A stretch of DNA of 16,206 bases, taken from NCBI GenBank assembly GCA_003024985.2, contig PXIH01S0018059.1. One strand, given 5' to 3'. This DNA comes from Euperipatoides rowelli. Lineage: Eukaryota; Onychophora; Udeonychophora; Euonychophora; Peripatopsidae. The position numbers and the translations under genes were made by a program. Below the pieces are notes generated by a model that saw nothing but the letters and a program-made list of their open reading frames with translations, searched no databases and was not told the DNA's origin. This document shows positions 1-9,600 of the stretch, piece by piece; within the stretch, counting starts at the first letter, position 1; every line of letters begins with the position of its first letter.

Positions 1-129
1 GTGAATGTGTGGTTTTAAATTTATGCTGTATAATTTTTTTTTTCGTTTAATGGCTAAATTAATTCTAAAAAATAGTAAAATAAATAAAAATAAAATTGAT
101 ATTTCAAATAGCAAAAATAAACTATTCTT
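1..129. other. AT-rich sequence, no gene seen
   Basis: Low-complexity A/T sequence at the window edge. Two short + frames cross it, but their residues are dominated by K, N, I and F as expected from base composition, and they run into the mobile-element end that follows. I see no splice signal or domain. Confidence 0.6.
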
Positions 130-235
130 TGACAAACGGGACATTATCAAGTCCCAAAGCATTCTCTGGGGACACTGGAACTGTATCTGTAAAAGTGGGA
201 CTGTCCCAGGAAAAATGGGATGAATGGGATCCCTA
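130..235. mobile_element. end of a degenerate DNA-transposon-like repeat
   Basis: A GC-richer block containing several GGGAC/GTCCC words, including the palindrome TGGGACTGTCCCA at 196-208, followed by AAAAATGGGATG and a CCCTACAG-like end near 236. From memory, many animal genomes carry a repeated sequence with the same order of words: CAAACGGGACATT, then GGGGACACTG, then GGGACTGTCCC, then an A-run and GGGA, ending close to CCCTA. This looks like a mutated copy of that terminal region. No matching opposite end was found nearby, so it may be a solo fragment. The superfamily is not assigned. Confidence 0.45.
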
Positions 236-1078
236 CAGTACCCCATTGGAGAGGAGCTTAAGTGACCCTCAAATCCCCAGCTGGTAATATTTACACTGAA
301 CTGTACAGGCAGCCTCTTCTGACCCATATCTACTTTTTACTAGGGGGTGCATTTTAACCAAATGTGTCCCTGGAGGGCATTTCAAACCATCCCGATATTG
401 CATAGGATTTTAACTTAAGAAACCTTCTTTCAATTCCAGTTTAAGCTGCATTTTGTGTTGATATAGTCAGGTTGTTGCTTTTGTGCAGTGAATCAAGAAC
501 AGGCAGGGCTAAGCCCCAGTACTTTTTATACAAGACCAGCTAGCTTTAGTATTTTTTTTCCTTTTTAAAATATTATAAAAGTATTATTATTTTAAGAGGC
601 TAAAAAAAAATTTCTGATAAATCAATCACTTGTAATTAACAAATAACTTTAAATTTAAAATACTTGTACATATTATTAAAAAGGTGGGTTGCTTTTTGGC
701 AATATGGACCAGTAACACTTTTTAATCCTTTGAAGTATGAAGCTTCCACTTAGTCTTTAATTGGGAATGATGATACTAATATATTTATGCAGAAAATTGA
801 ATAATTTATGAACATTGAACAACAATTACTAATTTTAAAATAGTTATCTTGGGTTTTAAAAAAATAAAATTGAATTTAGTTTTTTTGTGGCCAAATTCTG
901 CTTGCTTTAGAGTTTAGACACATCTGGCTCCATTATGAAATCATGTTGTAAAATAACCTATATCAGTTATTTTTATTAAAATACAACAACAAAAAAATAT
1001 ATTCTTTGGATTTAAAATTATCAAGCTTTTACATATCAAAAGAATTGGCTTTAAGAGGCTCGTCCTCTGCATGTCACC
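236..1078. other. intergenic or intronic AT-rich DNA
   Basis: No open frame above background, no domain and no convincing exon. A GC-richer patch at about 270-535 contains CAG and GT words, but no frame in it stays open with good splice borders. The rest is A/T homopolymers. Confidence 0.6.
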
Positions 1079-1310
1079 ATTTTGAATTAAGAATTAGTTA
1101 TTGAAGTAGGCATTGAGTTATATTAAGATGTTAAAATTATCGACAATATGCCTTTATAAAAAAATATAAAGTTTAAATTTCCTTAAATTTCAAAATTGCT
1201 TGTATTATATTAAAGGATGAAGGGAACACATTAAAACTTTTATTTTTAAAATTTTGAATTAGGCATGAGTTATAATAAGTAGCATAAATTTTCGACAATA
1301 CTTTAAAAGG
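1079..1310. repeat. diverged direct repeat pair
   Basis: Two stretches share the same order of words. Both begin with TTTTGAATTA, continue with GGCAT(T)GAGTTATA and TAAG, and end in a CGACAATA word. The first lies at about 1079-1155 and the second at about 1251-1305. They differ by many substitutions and small gaps, so they are old. They could be a tandem duplication or two pieces of one dispersed repeat. The assignment is by eye and of modest certainty. Confidence 0.35.
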
Positions 1311-1741
1311 CTTTTGCTAGTTTATAATAGCATTGCTTTTGTAAAAATCTCTATAAACTTTTAATATTAAGTTTCATAAATTTGAGTTCCCGCTTGGAGG
1401 CTTTTATGAATGGTTGAACTGAAAGATCACTCTTCAGCTCTCTTCATTACACTGAGTTTTTTGCCTTTACTTTCCTTTGAGTCAGATAATTTGATAATAA
1501 TAATAAGAATATTGCTGTCACAAATATCGAAGTATCAAGTTATAGTTCTACTTAATTTGTTTCTGAAGTGTAGGTTAAGTTGCCTGTTATTAATAATGGT
1601 GAAAAAGTGGATTCTGGAGAAGGATAATAAGTTTTTAAAGGTAAGTCTCAAAGACTTATTGAAAGTTTCAATTTCTTTGAGGGTCATTAAAGTGATAAAG
1701 CAATTTTTGTATTACCAAATAACTTTTTTTTTATTTAAAGT

Positions 1742-2599
1742 TTGGCTCAAAAGAAAATGCGGGAGGAGTTTACAATGTTTCACTTTTCTGAAGTTACTTA
1801 TATAAAAGACAAGATTAATGATAAAATTGTCAAAATAACTGCTGAAAATGTTCATGTGGATTTGGATAAAAATAAATTTGCAGCTTTCTTACAGCCATTT
1901 GGTAATATTACAAGTTTAAAGGCAAATGTAATAAATTTTCCGGAAGATGTGAAGTTTGAGACTGCTCTGGTAACGATTGAACTTGCGCTAAATGATGGAT
2001 TTGGCGTTGGAGATTTGCTTGTTGTATTATCTTTAACAATGTTAAATATTTTTTGAGAATTCAAGGTCGTCACTTTGTGAGTGATTGTGAGTTTAGCTTT
2101 TGCAATATTTGTAAAGCCTTTTTAAGGCTCAGCATACTTGTAAAGTTACTTATGCTGATAAATTGAAAGTGTTTCAAAATTTGGTTTCTGAGGTCTATGA
2201 AGACTTCAATGGCAAAATTGTTTTTTACTTGATTATGATAATAGTTGTATCCCCCTGACTTTACTAATATTTCTATTGATCAGAATCAATTTTGGGTTTT
2301 GCCAAAGAGTTGTATCAAAACTTTCCTAATTTGGCTCCATATTCTAAGAGCTCTGCTGTACAGGATAGTCAAAATATACAGTAGTTGATAGTGGAATTGG
2401 TACTCAGCAACAAGATCTGAGTCACTCTAAGGAGAATTTACCTGAATCTGTGTCAGGTTCAGAAATATCTGGAAGTGAAGAGATTTCTTTGCAGAATGAT
2501 AGTAATAGTATTGGCAGTGTAAAAGAAGAAGATATCTTAATAAGAAAGCAGTGTGAACATTTGTGGATGGCTAATGTTCAAAATAATTATTTTACAAAA
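1742..2599 (+). pseudogene. LINE ORF1 (RNA-binding gag-like protein) relic
   Basis: An open stretch at 1742-2056 (104 codons) contains the segment FAAFLQPFGNITSLKA, followed by an F-E-T-A-L-V-T-I strand. This pattern resembles the RRM-like core of Tx1-type ORF1 proteins. After a frame change near 2050, the words QGRHFVSDC and FCNICK, then HTCK, look like a degraded CCHC zinc-knuckle region (about 2063-2145). A further frame, open at 2375-2599, encodes a serine- and glutamate-rich tail (SGSEISGSEEIS), common at the end of such ORF1s. The protein would bind element RNA in the ribonucleoprotein. At least two frame breaks prevent expression of a full product. The N-terminus upstream of 1742 could not be placed with confidence. 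Confidence 0.6.
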
Positions 2600-2718
2600 T
2601 AGCTTGCTTGGGATAGTAGTGATGTTTTGAATTGGTGGACTGTATCTGAGTCTTACAGGTGTTATGTTATTCTATATAATTTCTTATTTCTTTTTGGAAT
2701 TTTTGTTTTGTGTTTTTT

Positions 2719-3380
2719 ATGGATTTGTCCTTTTCAGTTGCCGTGTTGAATGTGCAGGGTATTAACTCTGCATTATAAATTAAAGAAGGTATTTAAGTTA
2801 TTTGTTGATAAAAATTTATTGATTATGTGCTTACAGGAGGCTAAATTAACTGATAATTCAAAAATTGACACTTCTTTTAATTCCTTTTTTCATGTTATTA
2901 AACATCTTGCTGTGAATGCTACTAAAGGTGTAGTTCTTTTATTTTTAGCAAATAATGCTTTTTTGGACATCCAGAAAATTTACAGCAATGAAAGATGTAT
3001 TATTTGCTCCTTTTTATATATAAACAAAAAAAAAAATATTAATTATTATGCTAGCAATAATTTGGCAGAGAAAAATCTTTTTTAGTGTTTATTTGTAGTA
3101 AAATACCTAAGAATGCCATGGATATTATATTTCGTGTTGATTTTAACTTTAAAAAAGTGTATGAGTTTATTCCGTTTAGGAAATATTGTCAATTTTTTGA
3201 TTTAATGAACATTTCTGAATTTTTTGATTTGCAAGATCATCCTAAAAGATAGGGAGTTATTCACAGTCTACTATTGATTATATTTTTATGTCCAGACAAC
3301 TATATATTTTTGTATTTATGTTGTGCCATTTTCTGATCATTCATTGTTGAAAGTGGACATAAGTTTTAAAAAATTTTATG
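2719..3380 (+). pseudogene. LINE ORF2: AP-endonuclease domain relic
   Basis: The ATG at 2719 opens MDLSFSVAVLNVQGIN, the typical start of an APE-like retrotransposon endonuclease (strand LNVQGIN, then a basic helix). After a frameshift near 2775 the next frame (to 3085) gives LLIMCLQEAKL, the conserved catalytic-glutamate strand (CLQE). Further on, another frame shows YSQSTIDYIFMS at about 3259-3294, matching the S-x-I-D-Y-I-F motif late in the domain. The enzyme would nick target DNA to prime reverse transcription. The copy carries several frameshifts and stops and cannot be translated through. Confidence 0.7.
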
Positions 3381-4189
3381 ATGTTGAAACAGTTGACAAA
3401 TTTTGTATAGTTTGAGAGAAAGTGATATCAGTTGCTTCCTGATTTTACTGTTACCATATAAGATTATCTTTTTTATACTTTAGCATTTAGACTTCAAAAT
3501 CTTCAAGAATTTTTATTTTCAATTGAAGTAAGAATTCAAACAGGATGTTACTGAATATTTTATGAAAATAAATTCTCAGGTTTTTTTTTCAGAAGTAGGG
3601 TTTATTGAAAAATTCATATGATTCACTCTCAACAGTTAATGTTCAGAATACTCAGGATAATCAATATTTACTGTTTTTTTTAAAAGGAAAATTAATATCA
3701 TTGAACAAAATAAGGAAAAGATTTTAAAATTTATGGTGTTTAGAAAATACTTTGTTAATAGTAAAAATGATCTTAAGAAACTTTCAAATTATGCATTTAC
3801 AAAGAAACCAGTTAATAAAAATACTTCTCTCGTAACTGATGGTAAGCAAATGTTTGCAGGAAGAGCTCTACTGTATTTTATTTTTCCTTTTTTTTCCAAC
3901 TTGTTTTCCTGTACTAATACTGTCTCACAGTTAAATAGTTTATATTAATGCATTGCCTTCTTGTGTACAAAATAGATTCACCATACAAATTTGTTATCAA
4001 TATTAGTGATATTTTAAGCAATTAAATAAGTATACTGATGCTGGACCTGACTTTTTCCTATATAAATTATACAAAAGATTTGATTTCATTCTGTTTCCTA
4101 TATTTTTAACATTTTTCAATAAATATGGCAATGTGATTATGTGTAAAATTTATTTTATCAAGGCTTTTTTTTATTATTCTATTTTCGAA
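3381..4189 (+). pseudogene. LINE ORF2 linker between endonuclease and RT
   Basis: Broken frames link the endonuclease and RT domains. An open piece at 3733-3948 is rich in lysine and asparagine, as is usual for this helical linker. At about 4040-4170 one frame gives GPDFFLYKLYKRF and FNKYGNVIM. This fits the pre-RT pattern G-x-D-G-x-x-x-E-x-Y-K-x-F, then F-N, then a G, with the acidic residue drifted. No other gene is seen here. Confidence 0.5.
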
Positions 4190-4985
4190 ATATAAAGATA
4201 ATCCCAATTATATTTTGAACCTTAATGATATTAGGCCTATTGCCCTTATTGACTGTGATTCTAAAATTTTCTCTAGAATTTTATATAATAAACTGATTCA
4301 CAGTTTAGATTACATTATTGTTCCACAACAATTTGCATTAAAAATAGGTCTATTCATATTTATATATCCTCCTTTTTGATTGCTTTACAGTTGTTTAAAT
4401 TATAAATGTAAACATAGTGCTTTAACTTTCTGGATATACAAAAGACATTTGATACTGGAAATCATTTGAGCCTTAGTAAAATAATTATTAAAACTTGGAG
4501 ACATTCTAATCTTTCATACAGCCTCATTAATTACCTTATCAATAAGATTTTATACTGTAAGATTAATAACAAAGTACTGGCAGATATTCCTGTTAATTCT
4601 GGGATTTCCCAGGGGTCTATTTTGTCCAAGTCTTTGTTTACTCTTTATATAAATGATTTGCTAATTAGTATTAAAAAGTTAAATCTTGGGTTAAATTTAA
4701 AAAATAAATTTTTTTATATAGATGTCTTGAGTTTTGTCAATGACATTGTGATTTTTGTTCATGATTATAGTTTATGTAACAATGTATTTAAAGTGATAAA
4801 TCAATTTTGTTATGGTAATGGTATAACTATTAATCATTCTAAGTAAGTTATTATCAATCCTTTTAGTTTTAAAGTTCTACATTGGTTGGGAGTTTCTGCC
4901 TACCAATGTCAAGTGCAGAATGATATTTTAGTTTTTCTAAATGATAAAGTTAAATCTATTAATGTTGACATTTTGTACTTTATAC
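4190..4985 (+). pseudogene. LINE ORF2: reverse-transcriptase domain relic
   Basis: Motifs occur in order: LNDIRPIALIDCDSKIFSRI (RT blocks 0-2, about 4220-4280); FLDIQKTFD at about 4426-4452 with the motif A aspartate present; NSGISQGSILSKSLFTLYIN (about 4595-4655, motif B region); SFVNDIVIF at about 4730-4756, where the family has YADD-type motif C; GITINHSK (about 4820-4843); and LGVSAYQ. In motif C the first catalytic aspartate is replaced by asparagine (FVND), so the domain would be inactive even without the frame breaks. The longest intact frame is 4466-4846. Confidence 0.8.
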
Positions 4986-5460
4986 CAGAGAGTGGAAGTT
5001 AATGATAGTAATTTACTCCCTAGGATATCTTTTTTTGCTTCCTCATTTTAGATTTAATATTTCTTTTTTTTCAGAAAGTTAATGTTTGCTGTAATAAGTT
5101 TTTATGGAATATAAGATATATTTTTGCTACTATAACTGTCCTCTTTATAAAGGAACGGAGATTGAATTTGAATTTGATTCAGTTTGTTGGTAAAGTAGTG
5201 TTGTTTAGTGCCTTTTCTTTTGCTATGTTCTTTATTAAAATTTTTATTTTTATGCAATACATCCTACTGATTAACTTAACCCCCTCTATTTAGCTTGCTT
5301 TTTCACTTTTCACAGTTTATGTATGTGTTATTAAGAAAAGATCTTCTATGTTCTGCTGCTATTATAACAGCATTTGATGAGTTTTTAGACATTATAGATA
5401 TTGCTAATTTAACTTTTATTTCTAAAATTAATTACAAATAGTATTTAGTGTATATGTGAT
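4986..5460 (+). pseudogene. LINE ORF2 post-RT region of the first copy
   Basis: A frame around 5090-5215 encodes NKFLWN followed about 20 residues later by ERRLNLNLIQF. This is the F-L-W ... G-G-L-x-L spacing found after the RT domain in L1/Tx1-type ORF2, with the two glycines changed. Upstream, IYSLGYLFLLPHF fits the preceding hydrophobic segment. After about 5215 the similarity fades in T-rich sequence. A second LINE begins by about 5490. Confidence 0.5.
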
Positions 5461-5530
5461 TATTAAGTCTCCCATAAGCCATAATATTGTGTGTGGGAGG
5501 ATGGGGAAAATTTTGGGGTTGGGCTAGCCA

Positions 5531-5895
5531 TTGGAAAAGAGGTTGACTTTGGGGTCTTCTTTGGTTAAGAAGATAATGCAAGACATAACGATTATGCTAG
5601 GAAGGATTAAGAGAATATCTTATGGATGGTTGGAAAGGCCAAAGCTCATAAATTGTTTGGTTATGTCAAACTTTGTATTTTATATTCCTTTTTACACCTT
5701 TTCGGTTATGCCAAAAGTGTTTGTTTGAAGGATATGCTTTTATGTCAAATGACAAGGTCTCATTGGCAAGGGCTGATAAGGGGGGGGGGGGGGGGGGGGC
5801 TTGGACTTATAAATTTAAACATTTTATATGAGATAGTGCAGTACAATTTTGTTATAAAATTTGTATTGGGGGATAAATTATGTGAAGAATTTTGG
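5531..5895 (+). pseudogene. LINE ORF2 post-RT segment with GGLGL motif
   Basis: Frame 5531-5728 gives RISYGWLERPKLINCLVMSN, matching the W-x-x-R ... L-I-N helix after RT in Tx1/L1-like ORF2. A frameshift near 5725 leads to a second frame with RSHWQG, a glycine run, then GLGLINLNILYE and FVIKFV. That is the conserved K-G-G-L-G-L-x-x-L element. The glycine codons have become a run of 20 G (5780-5799), which alters the reading frame. The copy is inactive. Confidence 0.65.
5780..5799 (+). repeat. poly(G) tract of 20 bases
   Basis: Twenty consecutive G lie in otherwise AT-rich DNA, exactly where the LINE reading frame should encode the GG of its GGLGL motif. It probably grew by slippage from glycine codons. 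Such a run can form G-quadruplexes, and its true length may be uncertain in the assembly. Confidence 0.9.
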
Positions 5896-5969
5896 TGAGC
5901 GATTTCTTTACACAATGATACATTATTTAAAGAGTGGAAACATTTATATAGTAGGTTTATAATACAGTA

Positions 5970-6443
5970 TTGGTAGAGGATAAGCTTACTTATAATAAGC
6001 AGTACTATAAGGTTTGGTATCAAAGTAATGACATTGGAATAATATATAGAAATGCTTGTATTAATTTGGAAGTGGTGGTTAAAATGAAAGTGTTGGACTG
6101 TTTTCAAAATTTCATGATAAAGGTATTTTGTGGGATTTTGCCAATGAAGAAAATATTGTGGAGGTTAAATATGTTGCCAGAAGATCAAATAATGTGTAAT
6201 TGGTGTAAAGCGCAAGCGGAGGATATTGAAAATTTGTTTTACTATTGTGGAGAAGTGAAATTTTTTTTAAATATATTAGTCAAGAGAAACAATTTACAAT
6301 TGTTTTCTGATAGAATAACTTTATTCAATAATGTTAAAAATTTGAAAAGGAGAGAAGGAAGAATGTTAATGGCCATAGTTTTTGGTATTTGGAAATATAG
6401 ATGTAAGCTACTTTTTGGATCAATCACTGTGGGGAGACTTTAG
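5970..6443 (+). pseudogene. LINE ORF2 C-terminal zinc-binding domain (zf-RVT)
   Basis: An intact 157-codon frame is the C-terminal part of ORF2. Residues about 48-57 (FMIKVFCGIL) and the following P-M-K-K-I-L-W-R-L-N-M-L-P form the helix and LPxxxxC lead-in of the retrotransposon zinc-binding domain. CNWC (about residues 75-78), then EDIENLFYYC, gives the C-x2-C ... H-L-F-x2-C arrangement with the expected histidine changed to asparagine. The domain probably helps bind element RNA. The methionine at 5970 is unlikely to be a real start, because the frame is continuous with LINE similarity upstream in other frames. Termination at 6441-6443 lies about 160 bases before AATAAA. Confidence 0.75.
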
Positions 6444-6595
6444 AAACAGTTATCAAACAGACTATAGGACGCTTGGCATTGTTTTTTGTTTTTCATAGGT
6501 AAGGTGTTGTATTGGTGACAATGGGGGAAGTGATCATAATGAAAGTGTATTTAGATTTGTATTTTATTTTGTCTTTTATGTAATAATTTTTTTAA

Positions 6596-6640
6596 TTTTT
6601 AATAAAATATAAAATTTTATAAATAAAAAAAAATATTGTT
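6596..6640 (+). terminator. LINE polyadenylation signal and A-rich tail
   Basis: AATAAA at 6601-6606 is followed by alternating A/T and then AAATAAAAAAAAA. It lies about 160 bases past the last ORF2 stop of the second LINE and marks its 3' end. Confidence 0.55.
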
Positions 6641-7140
6641 TTGTATAAATTTTTTTTAAAAAATTTTAATTTTGTATTTGTTAAGACAAGAATCCTTAAT
6701 TTTTTGTATATTGTTTTTTTCAAATGTGCTTCCTGTTAACTTAGTATTAATGAATGCTAAAAACTTGAGTATTTCTCCAAATTGTCCATTGTGTGATGTG
6801 TATGAAACAATTCATCATATTCTTTTTGAATATAGATATATTTATGATTATAGAAATTTTATTAGTTTTTAAATGTTTTTTTTTTTAATGTTGACGATTT
6901 GTTTGAATTATTCAATTATGATGCTAATGTGTTTTTTTTTATAGTCTTTAGTATCTATTTATAATGGAGAATCAAATATGTTAAGGTTTTTGATAATATG
7001 AACCTTATTCAAAAAAATATTTTATGATACAGTTCAAGCAGATGTTTGATTTCGATGTAAAGTATTTAAATGAAAGAAATTTTGTTAGAAAATGCCATAA
7101 TCATTTTTTGATTAAATTTTTGCATTAAATTATTTTTGTT
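6641..7140 (+). pseudogene. third LINE ORF2 zinc-finger segment, probably the tail of the first LINE
   Basis: Frame 6672-6872 contains FSNVLPVNLVLMNAKNL, then CPLC and ETIHHILFEY. This is the same zf-RVT domain as at 6120-6240 but clearly diverged in sequence. Here the histidine pair is kept and the last cysteine is a tyrosine. A later frame near 7034-7110 reads FDVKYLNERNFVRKCHNHF, like the basic tail after the finger. It directly follows the A-tail of the second LINE. I infer that it is the displaced 3' end of the LINE that begins near 1600. A separate truncated insertion is the alternative. Confidence 0.55.
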
Positions 7141-7551
7141 GTATATTTTTTTTCTTCATCATATTGATTGATGCTTATTGTTTTTTTTTTCTTATTTTTT
7201 TATTCGAAGCACTGTTAGATCTTTGGTTTTATGTTTTGTGTGAGGCATTGTTGTAACACCAATTTACCTATTCTTTAGTGTCATTTTCCTTGTTTTTTAA
7301 TTTATATAATAATGTTTGAATAGGTGGAATCTCTATTATAATAAAAAAAAAAGTTTCACAAATTTTATAATTTGTGTATTTAGGCTTTTTTTTTAATAAA
7401 ATATTTTTTTTTTATTGGTGAAACTATTTTTTTAATTTTAATTATTTATATAATTGATGGGACTATTTTTTAAAATTCAAGATTTTTGCTCATTTAAGTT
7501 AGTCTTCAGTTCTGCCGAAGTTTCTAATTCGTAAAGGTGGAATATATTGAG
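7141..7551. other. T-rich spacer with a weak inverted repeat
   Basis: Homopolymer-rich sequence with no coding signal. GTTTCAC (7353-7359), preceded by an A-run, and GTGAAAC (7418-7424), followed by a T-run, form an imperfect inverted repeat with arms of about 17 bases. This could be a small foldback remnant, or chance in A/T-biased DNA. Confidence 0.4.
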
Positions 7552-7629
7552 TAATGTCAATATGTATTTCTATCATTAGGTTGGTATTTGTAATGTTAAT
7601 ATGTATTTCTATCATTAGGTTGGTATTTG
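7552..7629. repeat. 39-bp tandem duplication
   Basis: Two adjacent 39-base units, 7552-7590 and 7591-7629, each start TAATGT and end GGTTGGTATTTG. They differ only at one position, C against T, in AATGTCAAT/AATGTTAAT. The near identity implies a recent duplication. Confidence 0.9.
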
Positions 7630-8197
7630 TTTAGAATTATGTCATTACAGTAAATTTTGTTGAAAAAAACATATTCAAGATATATAAACATATGAGTACA
7701 ATGATGTTAATGACTAAAATAATAGAAACCAACCTATCTTTTGTTTCTGAAATTTACAGGATACTTATTTTTTTTTTGTAAAAGGGATTGTCCCCTCTCT
7801 TTAATCTGAAAAAAAAAAAAAAATATACAATTTTAGTATAATGTTAAATTGACAAGAAATGATTAATTCTTACAACCATTTAAAACATACCATAGATAAG
7901 GAATGAAATATTACATGCTATAAAAAAAATTAAAGTTATTTACCCACCAAATCCATCAAAAAAACATTGTAAAAATCTAAAACATAAATGTTCCCCTATT
8001 TGTCTCTACAAACACCAATAAGAATAGTCTTATAGTCCTGCATAACTATTGAGTTATTTGCATTTGTGCAAAAGCCCAGTGACGAAGGAAGGATACTTAT
8101 TTTTATTATAAGCTTGTTTAAAATGTTTGAATAAAATGTTGTTTATTGTATTCATATGTATTTATGAGTAAAAGTGAATTGTATTAATTTATTTCAG
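7630..8197. other. AT-rich DNA before the exon pair
   Basis: No domain or long open frame. The last 20 bases end in a pyrimidine-rich ATTTATTTCAG, read as the 3' splice site of the exon that follows. An upstream exon of that gene, which should carry the start codon and perhaps a signal peptide, could not be identified here. Confidence 0.5.
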
Positions 8198-8258
8198 AGT
8201 CCTTGGAGAGGTTTTTCTCCTGAACCTCACAGAATTCACAAGCAAGTCAGGAAAGATG
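8198..8258 (+). CDS. internal exon upstream of the LDLa exon
   Basis: A 61-base segment bounded by TTATTTCAG and GTAAGAT, both good splice signals. Two of three frames are open. The one beginning with AGT encodes SPWRGFSPEPHRIHKQVRKD and leaves one base at the end. That phase-1 end fits the phase-1 start of the LDLa exon at 10870, and the junction codon becomes GTG (Val) just before the first cysteine of the module. The residues are polar and basic, with a PWRGF start. They look like a linker or propeptide stretch and have no domain that I recognise. It is also GC-richer than its flanks. Without transcript data it remains a prediction, and the upstream exon is not found. Confidence 0.5.
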
Positions 8259-9596
8259 GTAAGATATTGTTACAAATATTTCTATGTAACATAATAGTAA
8301 ATAAAATATATGAAAATAAAAATTAGAAACATATTCAATATTATTTATTAACCCTATACAAAAAAATGTCATTAGACCCCAACACATTTTCTTAGATTAC
8401 TACAGTAAGCCACTTTCCAGAAGAGCACTCAAACTTCATAAAAACAAAATCAAAATCATAAATTTATTTGTATTATATTTTAAGGTTTATAGACATTAGA
8501 TTAATTGCTTGCAAGACATAATATATGCATCTTATTCTCCATATTGTGTTCAAAACAAAATCCAAATAAAATGCATTATCTTTATATAATACTAAATATC
8601 GGAACAAGTCATCAACCTTTTAGTAAAAGGGATATTACAGTTTTTAATGAAAAATAACCTTAGAGCAAAAAAAAAAAAAGCAGCAATGAAAAAAGGTGTT
8701 GTACAGATTCTTGCATTGAACAAAATTTGCTTTGTAGTGATATTCTCAAATTGAATCACTTTATTAGCTTGCTATTTACAGGCAGAACATTAACCAACAA
8801 CATATAAAAAAAGTTAAAATACCTAGTTTTATATTATTAAAAGGCAACAAAATAATATAATTTTTATGTAAATACATAAATTTGCATTAAAATAAGGAAT
8901 TGCTTGAAATGCATACATTTTCACATAATTTAGATACTTGATGTCATCAACTAGGCCTTTATTAAGAAACATCCTCAATGCAACTAATAAACCAGCAGTT
9001 ATAGGTGATATTCTATTCAAATGATTATACAGTATATCAAACTTGCATATTGAAAAATACTGCTTAAGAGAGTGTTGTATCTGAAGGCTGAACTTCCAAA
9101 AATACAGATACTTAGGCTAATACATTATTTTATGTAAGCCTCCAAGTTTAATAGGGAGAGATGATATTATCCTTTGCAAAACTATGAGAAAGTTGTAGCT
9201 GAATGAATAAACTTTCTAGCAAATGTTATTGATGAAGAATATTAAATATTGAAATGAGCAGTTGAAAAGTGTATTCACTACCAACAAGTTATGTTTAGTG
9301 AGGAATTGGAATCAAAGATAGAGGTGTGGGAGATATTACAATGTGTCACTGGAATTATTGGACCCTCCACTGTAAAATAATTTTATTTTCACATAAATTT
9401 GAAGTACTTGGGTTTAGACTTTTAATATTTCCGATATGAAATAACTTCTTCATTGTCCCAGTAATCTATGGAGCCCAATCAAACACTATTTACATGAGAT
9501 TGCATTGGTTGCCATATTTAGATGTTTAGGGTCTACTTAGATGTGAAAATAGCCTTCCAAAATCTTTTCTAAATCAGTAGGATTATCAAGAAAAAA
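8259..9596. other. first part of a predicted 2.6-kb intron
   Basis: AT-rich sequence between the two predicted exons, beginning GTAAGATATTG. A 63-codon frame on the - strand at 8829-9020 has no recognisable domain and no splice support, and I do not treat it as a gene. At about 9420-9596 the base composition rises slightly and the sequence may be the 5' part of the ORF1 relic that follows. Confidence 0.45.
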
Positions 9597-9600
9597 TTAA

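Larger units (their letters stand above)
1600..5460 (+). mobile_element. Tx1/L1-like LINE, nearly full length, dead
   Basis: The + strand keeps the normal order of a two-ORF non-LTR retrotransposon. An ORF1 zinc-knuckle relic is followed by an acidic serine-rich tail, an endonuclease start, a linker, reverse-transcriptase motifs and a post-RT region. The distance from the ORF2 start (about 2719) to the RT domain (about 4190) is about 490 codons, which suits the family and argues against large internal deletions. Frameshifts and stops are scattered throughout, so it is inactive. The 5' boundary is uncertain and may lie anywhere between about 1390 and 1700. The 3' part probably continues at about 6650-7140 after an inserted second LINE. 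The clade assignment rests on layout and motifs only. Confidence 0.7.
5490..6640 (+). mobile_element. second LINE 3' half, 5'-truncated
   Basis: This block has its own post-RT segment, GGLGL motif, zinc finger, 3' untranslated region, AATAAA (6601-6606) and A-rich tail (to about 6636). It therefore repeats parts that the upstream LINE already has (the F-L-W/G-G-L segment). Absence of an RT domain at its left side fits 5' truncation, typical of target-primed reverse transcription. A short shared word (AATATTG) occurs near 5483 and just after the A-tail near 6633. It could be a trace of a target-site duplication but is too short to prove it. Confidence 0.55.

Noticed and set aside
5-287. Two overlapping short + frames at the left edge
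   Set aside because: They overlap a degraded transposon end, lack any domain and have A/T-driven residues.
1410-1805. 131-codon + frame
   Set aside because: Mostly Leu/Ile/Phe/Ser from T-rich DNA. The ORF1 similarity is in another frame from 1742, so I treat this as a shadow frame over the LINE 5' part.
1852-2073. 73-codon - strand frame
   Set aside because: Antisense shadow of the LINE ORF1 segment.
5760-6107. 115-codon - strand frame ending in a proline run
   Set aside because: The proline run is only the complement of the G run. The + strand has clear LINE motifs.
6242-6427. 61-codon - strand frame
   Set aside because: Antisense of the zinc-finger segment on the + strand.
8829-9020. 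63-codon - strand frame with ITAGLLVALRMF
   Set aside because: No domain, splice signal or composition shift, and it lies within a predicted intron. Kept only as an unproven frame.
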